The notes: generated from the letters alone by a model not told the origin. Numbered from the stretch's first letter, positions 35,223 through 45,117 are shown. The stretch: 64,000 bases of DNA from Arcanobacterium sp. (GCA_022778805.1 JALFSN010000002.1:124001-188000), one strand, 5' to 3'. Numbers and translations: made by a program.

Positions 35223-36422
35223 TTATCCGCGAGTATGATGCGGCTGAGGCTTTTGATTGGCCGCCAGACCTGCTCGCGCCCGCCGCAGCACGCGCGCTGG
35301 ATTTTCCGCCGGAGACGCAGCCGACTTCCCGTTTGGATCCACGATCATATCTTGCGAGGCCACAAATCCACTTCCATCACCAATGCCCTGGCCACCCTCA
35401 ATAGTGAGCACAGCTTCGAGCGGTACTGTGCGCTTCACCAAAGCCAGAGCCACTGCCCCTTGCTCATAATCGAGTGCCACACTGGTGAGCACTCCCACCT
35501 GTTTGCCCTCCAGACTCACCGCCGCGCCGCGCTCCGGCAGATCGCCATCAGGGCCTTCGAGATACAGAAATACCAGCCTGCGCGGCGGCTTGCCCATATT
35601 AACGACCTTGGACACCGTCTCCTGGCCAGGGAAACATCCTTTATTGAGCCAGACAGCTGTGCGCAACCAATCCAGTTCATGCGGCAGCACTCCGCCATCG
35701 ATCACTTCAGTGTTTGGCCGCGGACGCCGATCCACTATCCGAGCCGCTTCCCACGCTTGCACTCCCGCTGGAGTGAGCCCTGCCGCTATCAGAGCAGCAG
35801 CCACAGCCGAGGCATGCTCTGTATCCGTCACTAGCAGACTGCGGTGGACGCCGCGAGCTGGATGGGCAGCGTCGTCACGCCCATAGTGCGTCCCCCCTGA
35901 ACTCACCTGCGGCCATGAATCTTCCCACACATACATCGCACCGGCTAGAGCAGCTGGAGGGAGGTGGCTCTGCTGCAACAGCGTGGCAAACACCCTCACC
36001 GGCTGCACCGCAATCGACACCTTCATCATAAATTTCATCGATTCGAGGAAGTCCGCCAAAGGCTGAGCTCTCCCGACGTCAGTGAGAAGAAACGTAGCGT
36101 CTTCACTCTCAACGGCCGCAAAAGCATGGAGAATTCGGCCTTCCGAATCGAGGATAAGCCCCTCACGGCTCTCTCCAGGCTGCAGCGTAATAAAAGGGGC
36201 CGTGCTGAGATTATTGAGCCATTTCAGGCGATCTTCCCCATCCACTCGCACAGTCTCCAGCTGCGAGAACTCCACAAACGCACGCCCAGCACGCAGTTTA
36301 GCCTCTTCCACCAATGGGTTGGCGCTGGGTGAAGCTATGCACTGCGAATCATTGAGCCGTGGATTATGGGACTGCAGATAGCTGCGCTCCGGATTGGCAT
36401 CAGCAGTTTCATGAGTAGTCAT
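35223..36422 (-). CDS. ygfZ: YgfZ/GcvT-domain folate-binding protein
   Basis: Tetrahydrofolate-dependent factor in Fe-S cluster maintenance. The signature KGCFPGQE (within LNKGCFPGQETVSKVV) is present, together with GEDRLKWLNNLSTA near the N-terminus. About 399 residues from the ATG at 36422, which has AGGGGAGTG upstream; a GTG two codons earlier is the alternative. The C-terminal 35 residues are Ala/Arg-rich. It neighbours the nitrobindin-like gene on the same strand, an arrangement I associate with actinobacteria. Given the many Fe-S proteins in this window it is likely important. Confidence 0.92.
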   Translation of the reverse strand: MTTHETADANPERSYLQSHNPRLNDSQCIASPSANPLVEEAKLRAGRAFVEFSQLETVRVDGEDRLKWLNNLSTAPFITLQPGESREGLILDSEGRILHAFAAVESEDATFLLTDVGRAQPLADFLESMKFMMKVSIAVQPVRVFATLLQQSHLPPAALAGAMYVWEDSWPQVSSGGTHYGRDDAAHPARGVHRSLLVTDTEHASAVAAALIAAGLTPAGVQAWEAARIVDRRPRPNTEVIDGGVLPHELDWLRTAVWLNKGCFPGQETVSKVVNMGKPPRRLVFLYLEGPDGDLPERGAAVSLEGKQVGVLTSVALDYEQGAVALALVKRTVPLEAVLTIEGGQGIGDGSGFVASQDMIVDPNGKSAASPAENPARVLRRARAGLAANQKPQPHHTRG

Positions 36423-36512
36423 GCTCACACTCCCCTTGCTTACTCCCTATTTATATGCGAGGTCTTTACTTGACGTTTTAATCTCTGCGCTTCTCTATGC
36501 TGCTTGAGTCCT

Positions 36513-37106
36513 TTACTTCGACGTGACGCCGTTGCCCGACCCCACCTGCCGCGTGAGCCGACCTTTCATGTACGAACGCAGCGGGTATCCAAATGCTTCC
36601 ATATCGTAGGTATACAGCAGGTCAGAATGAGCATCTCGGGCGAGAATTGCAGCGCCAGAGAGATCAGCTCCCGCAGCAGATCGCGCCACCGCATCGGTGA
36701 CTAACTGCAGCTGTGAGCCGCGAGTGACGCCCACCCAGATCTGACTGGTACCAGTCGGCGAAGCCAGCATCATCTCCAACGCATAGGAGCCGTCTGCCTG
36801 CCGAGCTACCGTGGGATTGACGCGCAAATATCCCACTGCTGCGCTCCACAGTTCTTCCTTGTCCAGCTGCTCCCACAGAGTTGTCCCTGGCTGTTCTTCG
36901 CTCACTGTGCTGGCTGGTTCGTGGGCAAGCCATATGCGCGAACTAATCTGCACGTACGGAGCGTCGTCACTCGCATCAATGTGCAGTTCATGGAGATATG
37001 CCGCCGCCGGTATATTCTCGTATTCGAGCGTGCCGCCACCGCGCCAACGGCCGATCAGCCAGGCAAGCGGATAATTTTCAGGAGCAAGTTCGCTCGGAAT
37101 GTTCAT
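36513..37106 (-). CDS. FABP-like / nitrobindin-type heme-binding protein
   Basis: About 197 residues; the N-terminal ENYPLAWLIGRWRGGG contains the GxWxGxG signature of bacterial nitrobindin-like beta-barrels, which bind heme and may handle nitric oxide or peroxynitrite. The later LTYTYDMEAFG-like segment and SYMKGRLTR end match the family. Two close ATGs (37112, 37106) exist; I choose 37106 because the family starts with M-x-IP and AAGG lies at a suitable distance. The distal His of the family was not assigned with certainty. Confidence 0.82.
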   Translation of the reverse strand: MNIPSELAPENYPLAWLIGRWRGGGTLEYENIPAAAYLHELHIDASDDAPYVQISSRIWLAHEPASTVSEEQPGTTLWEQLDKEELWSAAVGYLRVNPTVARQADGSYALEMMLASPTGTSQIWVGVTRGSQLQLVTDAVARSAAGADLSGAAILARDAHSDLLYTYDMEAFGYPLRSYMKGRLTRQVGSGNGVTSK

Positions 37107-37320
37107 CGCCATGCCTTCAGCATACGTGAGCGGTCGCGCTTTCAGCACACGTGAGAGCACAGCCAGATTCGATTGCGAAGCGTCAATCCTCGATTGCGGG
37201 TGAGTAATCGCAGGGAGCGTGACGGCGACTGCTAGATTCTACGCTAGCATCGCTAGCCTGCATCGCCGGCTTGTATCGCTAGCTTGCATCGGCAGTTCAA
37301 ACCGAGATTTATACCAACAG

Positions 37321-38055
37321 CTATACCAACAGCAAGCTGAAGATATAGGCGATCAATCCGAGTGCGCAATGCGGTATGAGATCTCGCGACATCCCGGCCA
37401 TCAGGGAAATACGGGAGCTTCCACGAGTAGCTCGCCCCACGAGTACATAGATGAACGCCGTCATGATGCCGAGTACGAAACCTATCCACAGCTGTATCGA
37501 AAGCAGCCACGACATCAACAGTCCTGATACCGCGCCGTTAAAAAATGCCAAAGCGTGGGCGGTGCGCGTCTCAATAGACTCCACTGCCGCCACGGCGGCG
37601 AGTGCGACACCTAAAACAAGTACTTCGCTGCGTCCTAGATCCGTGCGCCACACAAAAATCCACAGAGCCAGCATCACCACCAAGACGCACCCCGTAAACG
37701 TGCCTGCGGCCTGCTCTAAAAGCTGGGGTCGTCCGTCACGGCGCAGCATTTCAGCCACAAAAGTGACGGCCACACTCAGGCCGAGGGCAAAACTCATCAC
37801 CGTGAGCGTTCCCCACGTGGCTATGCCGAGCGCGACGAGCGTGATAACACCCAATACCAATCGCGCCGCATGAGGATGCGGCAAGCACAGCAGTTGCCCC
37901 CACCCGAGCAGAAAAACTATCGCTAGTATTGACGTGCAGACGAGGCCTATTCCATCATTCGTGAGCGCACCCACTATCAGCAGCACAGCTCCGCCGATAC
38001 CAGTAGCTATGCGCCTAGCTGTCTCTTTTGCGCGCACATAGTCTGTCTCGCCCAT
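37321..38055 (-). CDS. Hypothetical integral membrane protein
   Basis: 244 residues from the ATG at 38053-38055 (MGETDYVRAKETARRI), with about eight hydrophobic segments and a short charged N-terminus. It shows a loose resemblance to actinobacterial membrane proteins encoded near nitrobindin-type genes, but I do not recognise a domain or catalytic motif. Function unknown. It lies 215 bp upstream of the nitrobindin-like gene on the same strand. Confidence 0.7.
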   Translation of the reverse strand: MGETDYVRAKETARRIATGIGGAVLLIVGALTNDGIGLVCTSILAIVFLLGWGQLLCLPHPHAARLVLGVITLVALGIATWGTLTVMSFALGLSVAVTFVAEMLRRDGRPQLLEQAAGTFTGCVLVVMLALWIFVWRTDLGRSEVLVLGVALAAVAAVESIETRTAHALAFFNGAVSGLLMSWLLSIQLWIGFVLGIMTAFIYVLVGRATRGSSRISLMAGMSRDLIPHCALGLIAYIFSLLLV

Positions 38056-38189
38056 ACTGAAATTCTCGCACGCCAATGCGGCTTTGAAAAATGCGTCTAC
38101 GTGGCGCACCAGCCACAACACAATTACTATGTGCCAACTTATGGGGCTTGCTATGCAACCCTAGGGCGCTTCAGCCGAGGAAAGCGAAC

Positions 38190-38290
38190 TTTCTAAGGCT
38201 TTTCAGCGGCGAGGTGCAGATTTTCAGCCCGAAAGATGCTGACTTTCCAGCGGGTGAAACGTGGACTTTTCAGCGAGCGAAAACATCTAA
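38190..38290. repeat. Imperfect TTTTCAGC repeats
   Basis: Within the gap between clpB and the membrane-protein gene, the + strand repeats TTTTCAGC- or TTTCCAGC-like words five times (for example near 38198, 38221, 38246 and 38267), often after GACTTT. No gene is seen here. Confidence 0.4.
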
Positions 38291-38347
38291 AAATATCTAT
38301 GGAAAAAGGGATGACAATCTCGCTCGCGTGCGCTAGATTATTACCAA

Positions 38348-38433
38348 GACACCGAATCGCGAAAGCCCCGGGCTCCAATAATTTGCCGCTACGAGCGGCC
38401 TTCGCGCCGACAGGCGCTATCAGGTTCGGTGTC
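38348..38433. other. Highly structured 86-nt element, possible small RNA
   Basis: A 9-bp outer stem (GACACCGAA with TTCGGTGTC) encloses a CGCGAA/TTCGCG pairing, a GCCGCT-acg-AGCGGC hairpin and a GCGCC-gaca-GGCGC hairpin. The last two pairings with TTCGCG overlap at one arm, so not all can form together. It lacks the T-arm and anticodon layout of a tRNA. It sits 60 bp after the clpB stop, beyond its terminator-like hairpin. Function not assigned. Confidence 0.4.
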
Positions 38434-38444
38434 CTAGACTTCGG

Positions 38445-38481
38445 CAGGGGTTGCAGCAGATAGATATCGCTGCAACCCCTG
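38445..38481 (-). terminator. Terminator-like hairpin after clpB
   Basis: CAGGGGTTGCAGC at 38445-38457 pairs perfectly with 38469-38481 (13 bp, 11-base loop), 14 bp past the clpB stop. No T run follows on the minus strand, so it may be a non-canonical terminator or 3' protective stem. Confidence 0.6.
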
Positions 38482-38495
38482 TTGCTATCCAGCGG

Positions 38496-41171
38496 TCAGT
38501 CGCTCACCACCCGCAAGCTCAAACGATGAGCTTTATCAACGTCGTGAACAGCGCCAGAATCGACATCCTGCGCGGCATCATCAAAGAAACTCGTGTCGAT
38601 ATCTGCGCCATCGACCAACACATGCGCTCCATCTTTCACCTCGCCACTCAAGATCATGGCAGCGAGTTGATCGCCGATCTCATGCTGAATCAGCCGGCGC
38701 AGCGGACGAGCCCCAAAGGCCGGATCGTAGCCATCCATAGCGAGCAACGCTTTGGCACCGTCAGTCACCTCAAGATCAATACGCCGATCTTTCAGCCGAT
38801 TCTCAAGCTGAGCGACCTGCAAATCCACGATCTGACCGATCTCATTCACCGTGAGCGGGGCAAAGAAGATCACGTCGTCAAGCCGGTTCAAGAACTCTGG
38901 CTTAAATGCCGCCCGCACCAAGCCCATGACCCCATCGCGCTTATGCTCATCGTCTAAATCCGGATCCACGAGGAACTGTGAACCCAGATTCGACGTGAGA
39001 ATCACAATCGTATTGCGGAAATCGACCGTGCGGCCTTGCCCATCAGTCAGCCGGCCGTCGTCAAGCACCTGCAGCAGAATATCGAACACTTCCGGATGTG
39101 CTTTTTCCACTTCATCAAGCAGAATGACGCCGTATGGACGCCGGCGCACCGCCTCCGTGAGCTGCCCACCCTCTTCGTAGCCAACGTATCCTGGAGGAGC
39201 CCCCACCAGGCGAGCCACAGAGTGTTTCTCCGAGTACTCGCTCATGTCGATGCGCACCATTGCCCGTTCATCGTCGAAGAGGAAATCGGCGAGACTCTTC
39301 GCCAGCTCCGTCTTCCCCACGCCTGTGGGACCAAGGAACATAAAACTGCCGGTAGGACGATTGGGATCGGCCACTCCCGCACGGCTACGCCGCACAGCAT
39401 CTGCCACAGCTCGCACTGCTTTCTTCTGCCCAATCAGACGCTTCCCGATGTGATCTTCCATGTGCAAGAGCTTCTCCGTCTCGCCTTGCAGCAAACGCCC
39501 CACGGGGATACCCGTCCAGGCAGACACCACCTCAGCAATGCCGTCAGCATCTACTTTCTCTGCGATCATGGGCGCGGCGTCAGCACTCTGTGACTGTCCT
39601 TGATGCTCTTCTCCCTCAGCGATCTGCCGTTCTACTTCAGGGATTTCGCCATTTTGAATCCGCCCAGCATCCTCATAGCGCCCCTCACGGATGGCTTTCT
39701 CCAGCTCTGTGCGCAACTCATCTAACCGCACACGCAGGTCGCCCACTTTATTGCGCCCCGCTTTTTCCGCTTCCCAGCGGGCATTGAGCGCAGCGAGCTC
39801 CTCGGACTTGTCCGCCAGCTCTGCCTCGATCTTTTCCAAACGATCTGCCGCACCGGCGTCATCATGATCTGAATCCGTCTCTTCGAGATACGCTTTCTCC
39901 ATCTTGAGCCGATCTACTTGCCGCTGCAGCACGTCAATTTCTTCAGGAGACGAATCAAGCTCCATCCGCAGACGTGACGCCGCCTCATCAATCAGATCAA
40001 TAGCTTTATCTGGAAGTTGCCGCCCAGAAATATAACGATCGGAGAGCTGAGCAGCTGCCACAAGTGCGCCGTCAGAGATGGTCACTTTATGGTGTGCTTC
40101 GTATTTCGGCGCGATTCCACGCAGAATGGCCACGGTGTCTTCCACACTCGGCTCCCCCACGAAAATCTGCTGAAAACGCCGCTCAAGAGCCGGATCTTTT
40201 TCAATGTGTTCGCGGTATTCATCAAGCGTGGTCGCCCCTACCAGGCGAAGCTCTCCCCGCGCCAGCATGGGTTTGAGCATATTGCCCGCATCCATCGCCC
40301 CCTCAGAGCCAGCCCCAGCTCCGACGACGGTATGCAGCTCGTCAATAAAGGTGACGATCTCCCCATCGCTGTTTTTAATTTCAGCCAGCACCGCTTTCAG
40401 CCGCTCTTCAAATTCTCCGCGATATTTAGCTCCCGCTACCATGCCAGAAATGTCGAGCGAAATTAGGCGTTTGCCTTTCAAACTCGCGGGCACATCTCCG
40501 TCCACAATGCGCTGAGCAAGCCCCTCCACCACGGCTGTTTTACCTACACCAGGCTCCCCGATCAGCACCGGATTGTTCTTCGTACGCCGACTGAGCACCT
40601 GCACCACACGCCGGATTTCGCCGTCGCGGCCAATCACCGGATCGAGCTTGCCCTCTCGCGCCATCTGAGTGAGATCGGTGCCGTATTTTTCCAACGCTTT
40701 GAATGTGCCCTCCGGATCGGGACTATCCACGTTTCCAGCTCCGCGCACCCCAGGAAGAGCTGCCTTAAGCTGATCGTGGCTGACGCCGGCAGAGCGCAGA
40801 ATCTCTCCCGCACTGGCCTGCGTGGAGCTTAAAGCCAGCAGCAGATGCTCAGTGGAAATATACGAATCACCCAGAGCAGTCGCCTCTTTACCCGCATCTG
40901 CGAGCACCAGCGAGAGGTTGCGCGACACCTGCGGCTGCCCCACAGCAGCGCCACTCGCTCCAGGAAGCGTGGCGAGCGCCGCCGTCACCCGCTGTAAAAT
41001 CGCCCCACGATCTACCCCCACAGCATCCAGCAGCGCAACAGCCACACCATCACGCTGTTTCAGCAAAGCAGCCAACAGATGCGTAGGTTCAAGCTGGGGA
41101 TTGCCCGCCGTGCTCGCCATCTGAATGGCATCAGCCAACGCCTCCTGGCTCTTCGTCGTCAATTTGTCCAT
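38496..41171 (-). CDS. clpB: Chaperone disaggregase ClpB
   Basis: Hsp104-type disaggregase working with DnaK. About 891 residues: N-domain ([16 protein letters not shown]), AAA-1 with Walker [14 protein letters not shown], a long coiled-coil middle domain (about residues 400-545) that distinguishes it from ClpC, and AAA-2 with [13 protein letters not shown]. The ClpP-binding loop is absent. The ATG at 41171 has GGAGG upstream and is preferred over the frame's first ATG at 41183. A HAIR-like sequence lies about 190 bp upstream, in line with HspR control in actinobacteria. Confidence 0.95.
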   Translation of the reverse strand: MDKLTTKSQEALADAIQMASTAGNPQLEPTHLLAALLKQRDGVAVALLDAVGVDRGAILQRVTAALATLPGASGAAVGQPQVSRNLSLVLADAGKEATALGDSYISTEHLLLALSSTQASAGEILRSAGVSHDQLKAALPGVRGAGNVDSPDPEGTFKALEKYGTDLTQMAREGKLDPVIGRDGEIRRVVQVLSRRTKNNPVLIGEPGVGKTAVVEGLAQRIVDGDVPASLKGKRLISLDISGMVAGAKYRGEFEERLKAVLAEIKNSDGEIVTFIDELHTVVGAGAGSEGAMDAGNMLKPMLARGELRLVGATTLDEYREHIEKDPALERRFQQIFVGEPSVEDTVAILRGIAPKYEAHHKVTISDGALVAAAQLSDRYISGRQLPDKAIDLIDEAASRLRMELDSSPEEIDVLQRQVDRLKMEKAYLEETDSDHDDAGAADRLEKIEAELADKSEELAALNARWEAEKAGRNKVGDLRVRLDELRTELEKAIREGRYEDAGRIQNGEIPEVERQIAEGEEHQGQSQSADAAPMIAEKVDADGIAEVVSAWTGIPVGRLLQGETEKLLHMEDHIGKRLIGQKKAVRAVADAVRRSRAGVADPNRPTGSFMFLGPTGVGKTELAKSLADFLFDDERAMVRIDMSEYSEKHSVARLVGAPPGYVGYEEGGQLTEAVRRRPYGVILLDEVEKAHPEVFDILLQVLDDGRLTDGQGRTVDFRNTIVILTSNLGSQFLVDPDLDDEHKRDGVMGLVRAAFKPEFLNRLDDVIFFAPLTVNEIGQIVDLQVAQLENRLKDRRIDLEVTDGAKALLAMDGYDPAFGARPLRRLIQHEIGDQLAAMILSGEVKDGAHVLVDGADIDTSFFDDAAQDVDSGAVHDVDKAHRLSLRVVSD

Positions 41172-41576
41172 CGCAACCTCCACGTATCAATGGCCTCTAT
41201 TTGCCTGCTCGTACACCTACTGGTACCTACCGGTACTACTGGTACGCATCACGCATTCCGCGGCTACAGCCGCATATCCATGCACAGCATTGATACACAG
41301 CACGCCACTTTCCGCAGTTTCAACGCACCGAAGTTCAGTTATTGCAACGTAGCTAAAGTTGAGTCTATTCCACGCAACTTTAGGAATCAAGAGTTAGGCT
41401 TGTTCCGGTGTGCTGAGGCGATCTGAAACACCGAGACGGCGTGTTCACATATAGCGTCACGACAGCACAAACGTGACGCCACAAACGTGTGGCACTGAGG
41501 AAACACAGCGCTAGAATGAAAGAGGAAAAGGAGCGGCAATAGCGGCAATCTTTGAACATTTTCGAGAGGGGATTCC
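41172..41576. promoter_or_regulatory. Divergent region of clpB and the amidohydrolase gene
   Basis: 405 bp with no gene. Besides the HAIR-like element at 41358-41378 it holds GGTAC repeats near 41220-41245 (TGGTACCTACCGGTACTACTGGTAC). A GAGAGGGG ribosome site precedes the rightward gene. Confidence 0.5.
41353..41383. promoter_or_regulatory. HAIR-like HspR operator nested in a 9-bp inverted repeat, upstream of clpB
   Basis: GTTGAGT-N7-ACGCAAC at 41358-41378 matches the HAIR consensus CTTGAGT-N7-ACTCAAG at 11 of 14 positions. The site lies inside a perfect inverted repeat CTAAAGTTG (41353-41361) / CAACTTTAG (41375-41383). HAIR elements are bound by HspR, which represses clpB in actinobacteria. 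The divergent amidohydrolase gene starts about 195 bp away on the other side. Confidence 0.5.
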
Positions 41577-42734
41577 ATGCACGCGGCAAATACCCAGACA
41601 ACAGACGAAACACATGAAATCGCACAGCCGAAAACTAAGTATCCAACAGGTGTGCAGACAGCCGATGTACGGGCAGAAGAGATACTGTCAGCAGACGTGC
41701 AACCAGCAGGAATGAGAGCAGCCGGTGTGCAGACAGCCGATGTACAGGCAGCTGATAGGCAACCGGCAAGGCAATCTGCGATTGACACGCACGCACACGT
41801 CTATCCCGCCCGCTATTTGGATTTTCTGGAGAACATCGGAGTATCGCCGGACAGCACCGCCGTAGCTCGCAATCTGCGCGCCGACGACGCCGAAACAGAT
41901 ATGCACGAGCGGCTGCGCATGATGGATGCAGCTGGCGTCCAGATGCAGATTCTCTCTGCCACGCCGCAGCTGCCGTTCATCAGCAATGCCACGGACGCCG
42001 CCGCTGCCGTGCGGATGATTAACGACGTATATGCCGCCATTGTGGAGCGCCGCCCCGATCGTTTTCGTGCGTATGGCGCTCTGCCACTGCCACACATAGA
42101 AGAATCGCTCGCCGAAATAGCCTACATTTTCGATGAGCTGGGGCGAGAAGCTGGCTTCCTCGGAGTGGCACTGAATACTTTTGTGGGTGCCGATGGCTCG
42201 CTCACCGATCCAGCTTTGCTCCCCATCTTTGAGGAACTTGATCGACGCAGCGCCATCGTCTACATTCATCCGGCTGGTGGGGCTGCAGGGTGCTCCGCCA
42301 TAGCCGATCACGGGCTCACCTGGGTGAATGGCGCTCCAATCGAGGATGCGACTGCCGTCTTGCAGCTGCTCAAAGCGGACTACCCGTACACATTCCCGCA
42401 CATCACTTTCCATATAGCCCACCTCGGCGGCGATCTTCCTTTCCTTGCCCAGCGCATCCAAGACAACTACGACGACTGGCACGCCTTTGCGCATTCACCC
42501 GCAGAAACATTCCATCGCCTCTACGTGGATGCCGCCAACTTCCATCAGCCAAGCCTGCGGATGGCGCTAGAAACATACGGGGTGAGCCAGGTGATGGCTG
42601 GCTCGGATTACCCCTACTTTCAAGATGACAAATACACGCGGGCAATGGATTATATCCGCACGGCCGGATTGCCAGATACAGCGCGTGACGCCGTACTTTT
42701 TGGCAACGCCAAACGTCTCTACCAGCTCGGGTGA
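41577..42734 (+). CDS. Amidohydrolase-family metal-dependent hydrolase (ACMSD-like)
   Basis: 385 residues. A TIM-barrel hydrolase/decarboxylase of the amidohydrolase-2 group: H72-x-H74 in IDTHAHVYP, later VYIHPAGG, FHIAHLGGDLPF and the Asp of MAGSDYPY supply the expected metal ligands. Relatives include aminocarboxymuconate-semialdehyde decarboxylase and related decarboxylases; the substrate is unknown. The first 67 residues are an extension rich in GVQTADV repeats, encoded by a 22-bp exact direct repeat. Divergent from clpB. Confidence 0.82.
   Translation: MHAANTQTTDETHEIAQPKTKYPTGVQTADVRAEEILSADVQPAGMRAAGVQTADVQAADRQPARQSAIDTHAHVYPARYLDFLENIGVSPDSTAVARNLRADDAETDMHERLRMMDAAGVQMQILSATPQLPFISNATDAAAAVRMINDVYAAIVERRPDRFRAYGALPLPHIEESLAEIAYIFDELGREAGFLGVALNTFVGADGSLTDPALLPIFEELDRRSAIVYIHPAGGAAGCSAIADHGLTWVNGAPIEDATAVLQLLKADYPYTFPHITFHIAHLGGDLPFLAQRIQDNYDDWHAFAHSPAETFHRLYVDAANFHQPSLRMALETYGVSQVMAGSDYPYFQDDKYTRAMDYIRTAGLPDTARDAVLFGNAKRLYQLG
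41649..41745 (+). repeat. 22-bp exact direct repeat in the amidohydrolase N-terminal extension
   Basis: The same 22 bases occur at 41649-41670 and 41724-41745, in the same frame (75 bp apart), each encoding GVQTADV. The repeat accounts for part of the extra N-terminus absent from relatives. Confidence 0.8.
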
Positions 42735-42879
42735 AACACAATAGAGAGGATGAGACTCCAGCCAGGTGAGACCCCAATGGAGATTTCAGCAAGGGAAATA
42801 CGGCGATACCTACCCAGATTTGCAGACGCTTCACTAGGGGACAGCCAGCAGCTATGGCCCACAAATTCCGCAAGCGCAA

Positions 42880-43017
42880 GAGAACTTAGTGAAATTACGC
42901 GATGAGCGCGTTGATACCTCAAAAGTAGGAGAACCTAGATTCTTGACAGTAATCACTGGCACCGAATACGCCTACACCCTACCTAGTGGCGTTCACGTAA
43001 CCCACTGGCCACTCTAG
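42880..43017 (+). pseudogene. Remnant resembling the C-terminus of a DUF4143-type ATPase
   Basis: The 45-codon open stretch contains KLRDERVDTSKVGEPRFL, then TVITGTEYAYT and LPSGVHV before a TAG stop. VDTSKVGEP...VITGTGYAYTRPDGVHV-type endings are familiar to me from AAA/DUF4143 proteins such as the one encoded at 48276. No start or upstream domain is left. Assignment is tentative. Confidence 0.4.
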
Positions 43018-43077
43018 ACTCATAGCGCCCACACCCCCAGTACACAAGAGAGATAGAAAGCTCGCGCAAGAAAGATC

Positions 43078-43117
43078 GTGCTGGTTTGAGCGCTCAGATA
43101 CGCGCCCAAACCAGCAC
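43078..43117. terminator. Hairpin upstream of the decayed hsd locus
   Basis: GTGCTGGTTTG (43078-43088) pairs with CAAACCAGCAC (43107-43117), with further partial pairing inside. No strong T run on either side. It may end leftover transcription from either direction. Confidence 0.5.
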
Positions 43118-43401
43118 TAAAAGAGTTCCACAGAGCTGAATAGTTTTCAATAAATCAGCAAACGTAACCTTTACGCCCCGAGCAACTCTTCAGAAAATAC
43201 CCAGATGTGCTCAACCCTGTGGATGCTCCGCAGTGCGATATCCTGGAAGCGGTATCCATTGGGGCTACGAAGCGGGCGCACTGAATAGCTGAATAGACAG
43301 CTTGAAGAGGTAACTCACGCAAACGACCTGAATAGCGGGATGATGGGAACACGAACAGGTCTCTTCGCACAATCACCGCACAACCAGCAGTCAGGAGAAT
43401 G

Positions 43402-45020
43402 ATGCGCAACGAATCTCAGCGCCGCGAGCTGCACAGCACCATTTGGAAAATTGCCGACGATTTGCGCGGCTCGGTGGACGGCTAGGATTTCAAGCAATAC
43501 GTGCTGGGAATGCTGTTTTATCGTTTCCTTTCCGAGAATCTCACGGGCTACATCAACTCTCAGGAGCGCACAGCTGGCAGCGCCGATTTTGATTATGCCC
43601 AGCTCAGTGACGCTGAGGCTGAACGCGCCCGCGATTTCGTGGTGAGCACGAAAGGCTCTTTCATCTTGCCGTTTGAGCTTTTCGCCAACGTACGTAAGCA
43701 GGCCGCTGGCGATCAGGATTTGAATGAGCATTTAGAACGGATATTCAAGAATATCGAGGGTTCGGCGGTGGAAGCCAGCTCAGAGAAAGATATTCAGGGG
43801 CTTTTTGACGATCTAGACGTGAACTCGGCAAAGCTGGGCAACATTATGGCTTCCTGCAACGCTAAACTGGTGAAAATTCTCGATAAGATCGGCTCGCTAC
43901 TGCTGGATGATTTCAATGAACACGAGATTGATTTTTTCGGCGATGCCTACGAGTTTTTGATGACGATATATGCCTCGAAAGCCGAAAAATCTGGGGGGGG
44001 GAAGAGTTTTTCACTCCGCAAGAGGTGCCGGATCTGCTGGCGCGTTTGACGCTGGTGGGCAAGGAACGCGTAAACGGCGTGCGCGATCCGGCGTGCGGTA
44101 GCGATTCGCTACTGCTGCGTTTTGCAAAAATTCTTGGGCAAGACAACATTGATCGGGGCTTTTTCGGCCAAGAAATCAATCTAACCACCTATAATTTGGC
44201 GCGCATCAATATGTTTTTGCACAGGGTGGGCTTTGAGAATTTCGACATCGCTCTGGGAAATACACTCACCGAACCCGCGCATTGGGACGACGAGCCTTTC
44301 GAGGCGATCGTTTCTAATCCGCCGTATTCCAGGAAGTGGGAGGGATCAGATTCGCAGGTTTTGATGAACGACGAACGTTTTGCTCCCGCTGGGGTGCTGG
44401 CTCCGAAGTCTAAAGCCGATCCGGCATTTACGATGCACATTTTGCATTGGCTTTCGGTAGACGGGGGTGCGGTTATCGTCGAGTTTCCTGGGGTACTGTA
44501 TCGCGGCGGGGCGGAGCAAAAGATTCGCCGCTACTTGATCGACCACAACTACGTGGATACGGTGATCCAGCTTCCTGCGGATTTGTTTTTCGGCACCTCG
44601 ATAGGCACCTGCATTATCGTGTTGAAAAAGTCTAAGGCAGATAACTCGGTGCTGTTTATCGACACCGCAGCGGAATTTGAGCGCAAAGGTACGAAGAATC
44701 ATCTCACCGAAGCAAATAAGGAGAAGGTCTTGGCAGCTTTCAGCGCTCGGGCAGATGCGCAGTATTTTGCCCGCTTAGTGCCCACTGAAGAAATCGTCGC
44801 TAATGACTACAATCTCTCGGTATCTTCGTATGTGGAGCCAGAAGATACCCGCGAAGTGATCAACATCAAGGAGCTAAACGCTCGCATTGCTCAGATTGTG
44901 ACCCGCCAGAGCGAGTTGCGCGCTCAGATTGATGTGATCGTGGCCGATCTTGAGAGTGACGACGGCGCAGAAATTACCGCATTATCAGAACGGATTATTC
45001 GCCGTAGCCCACATGTATGA
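43402..45020 (+). pseudogene. hsdM: Type I restriction-modification methyltransferase HsdM, inactivated
   Basis: Homology runs from MRNESQRRELHSTIWKIADDL to the stop at 45020, the full span of HsdM. Three lesions are visible. (1) An in-frame TAG at 43483-43485 stands where the family has Trp (RGSVDG*DFKQYVLGMLFY). (2) A run of nine Gs at 43993-44001 breaks the frame; seven Gs would restore the canonical KSGGEEFFTPQEV. (3) SAM motif I reads DPACGSDSLLL instead of DPxCGSGSLL. The catalytic NPPY motif (SNPPYSRKW) is intact. No hsdR is present in the window. AGGAG precedes the ATG. Confidence 0.9.
43993..44001 (+). repeat. Nine-G homopolymer inside hsdM
   Basis: The run directly precedes AAGAG and sets the reading frame of the conserved FFTPQEV block. 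Seven or ten Gs would be in frame. Such tracts are classical slippage sites; here the upstream amber codon makes ordinary phase switching unlikely unless translation restarts downstream. Confidence 0.85.
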
Positions 45021-45021
45021 G

Positions 45022-45060
45022 AAACTTGCTAAATGAACTATCCTAGCAAAGTTTAATTTT
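45022..45060 (+). terminator. Terminator-like hairpin after hsdM
   Basis: AAACTTGCTA (45022-45031) pairs with TAGCAAAGTTT (45044-45054) with one bulged base, followed by AATTTT. It separates hsdM from the exonuclease-BRCT gene. Confidence 0.5.
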
Positions 45061-45117
45061 GGAAAAGATTTTTGGGCTCGGAGCTAATCTAAAGAAAAAG
45101 TTTGAGGAACATGACCA

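Larger units (their letters stand above)
42735..43401. other. Boundary region of the decayed defence island
   Basis: 667 bp between the amidohydrolase and hsdM. It contains a short reading remnant (42880-43017) and a hairpin (43078-43117), both listed separately. The rest, including the stretch 43155-43395 just before hsdM, gives no convincing gene. Confidence 0.5.

Noticed and set aside
38348-38433. Possible tRNA gene
   Set aside because: There is an outer stem, but no T-loop consensus, no proper D-arm or anticodon arm spacing.
43993-44001. Simple on/off phase variation of HsdM by the G run
   Set aside because: The upstream amber codon and the altered SAM motif would keep the protein inactive whatever the tract length.
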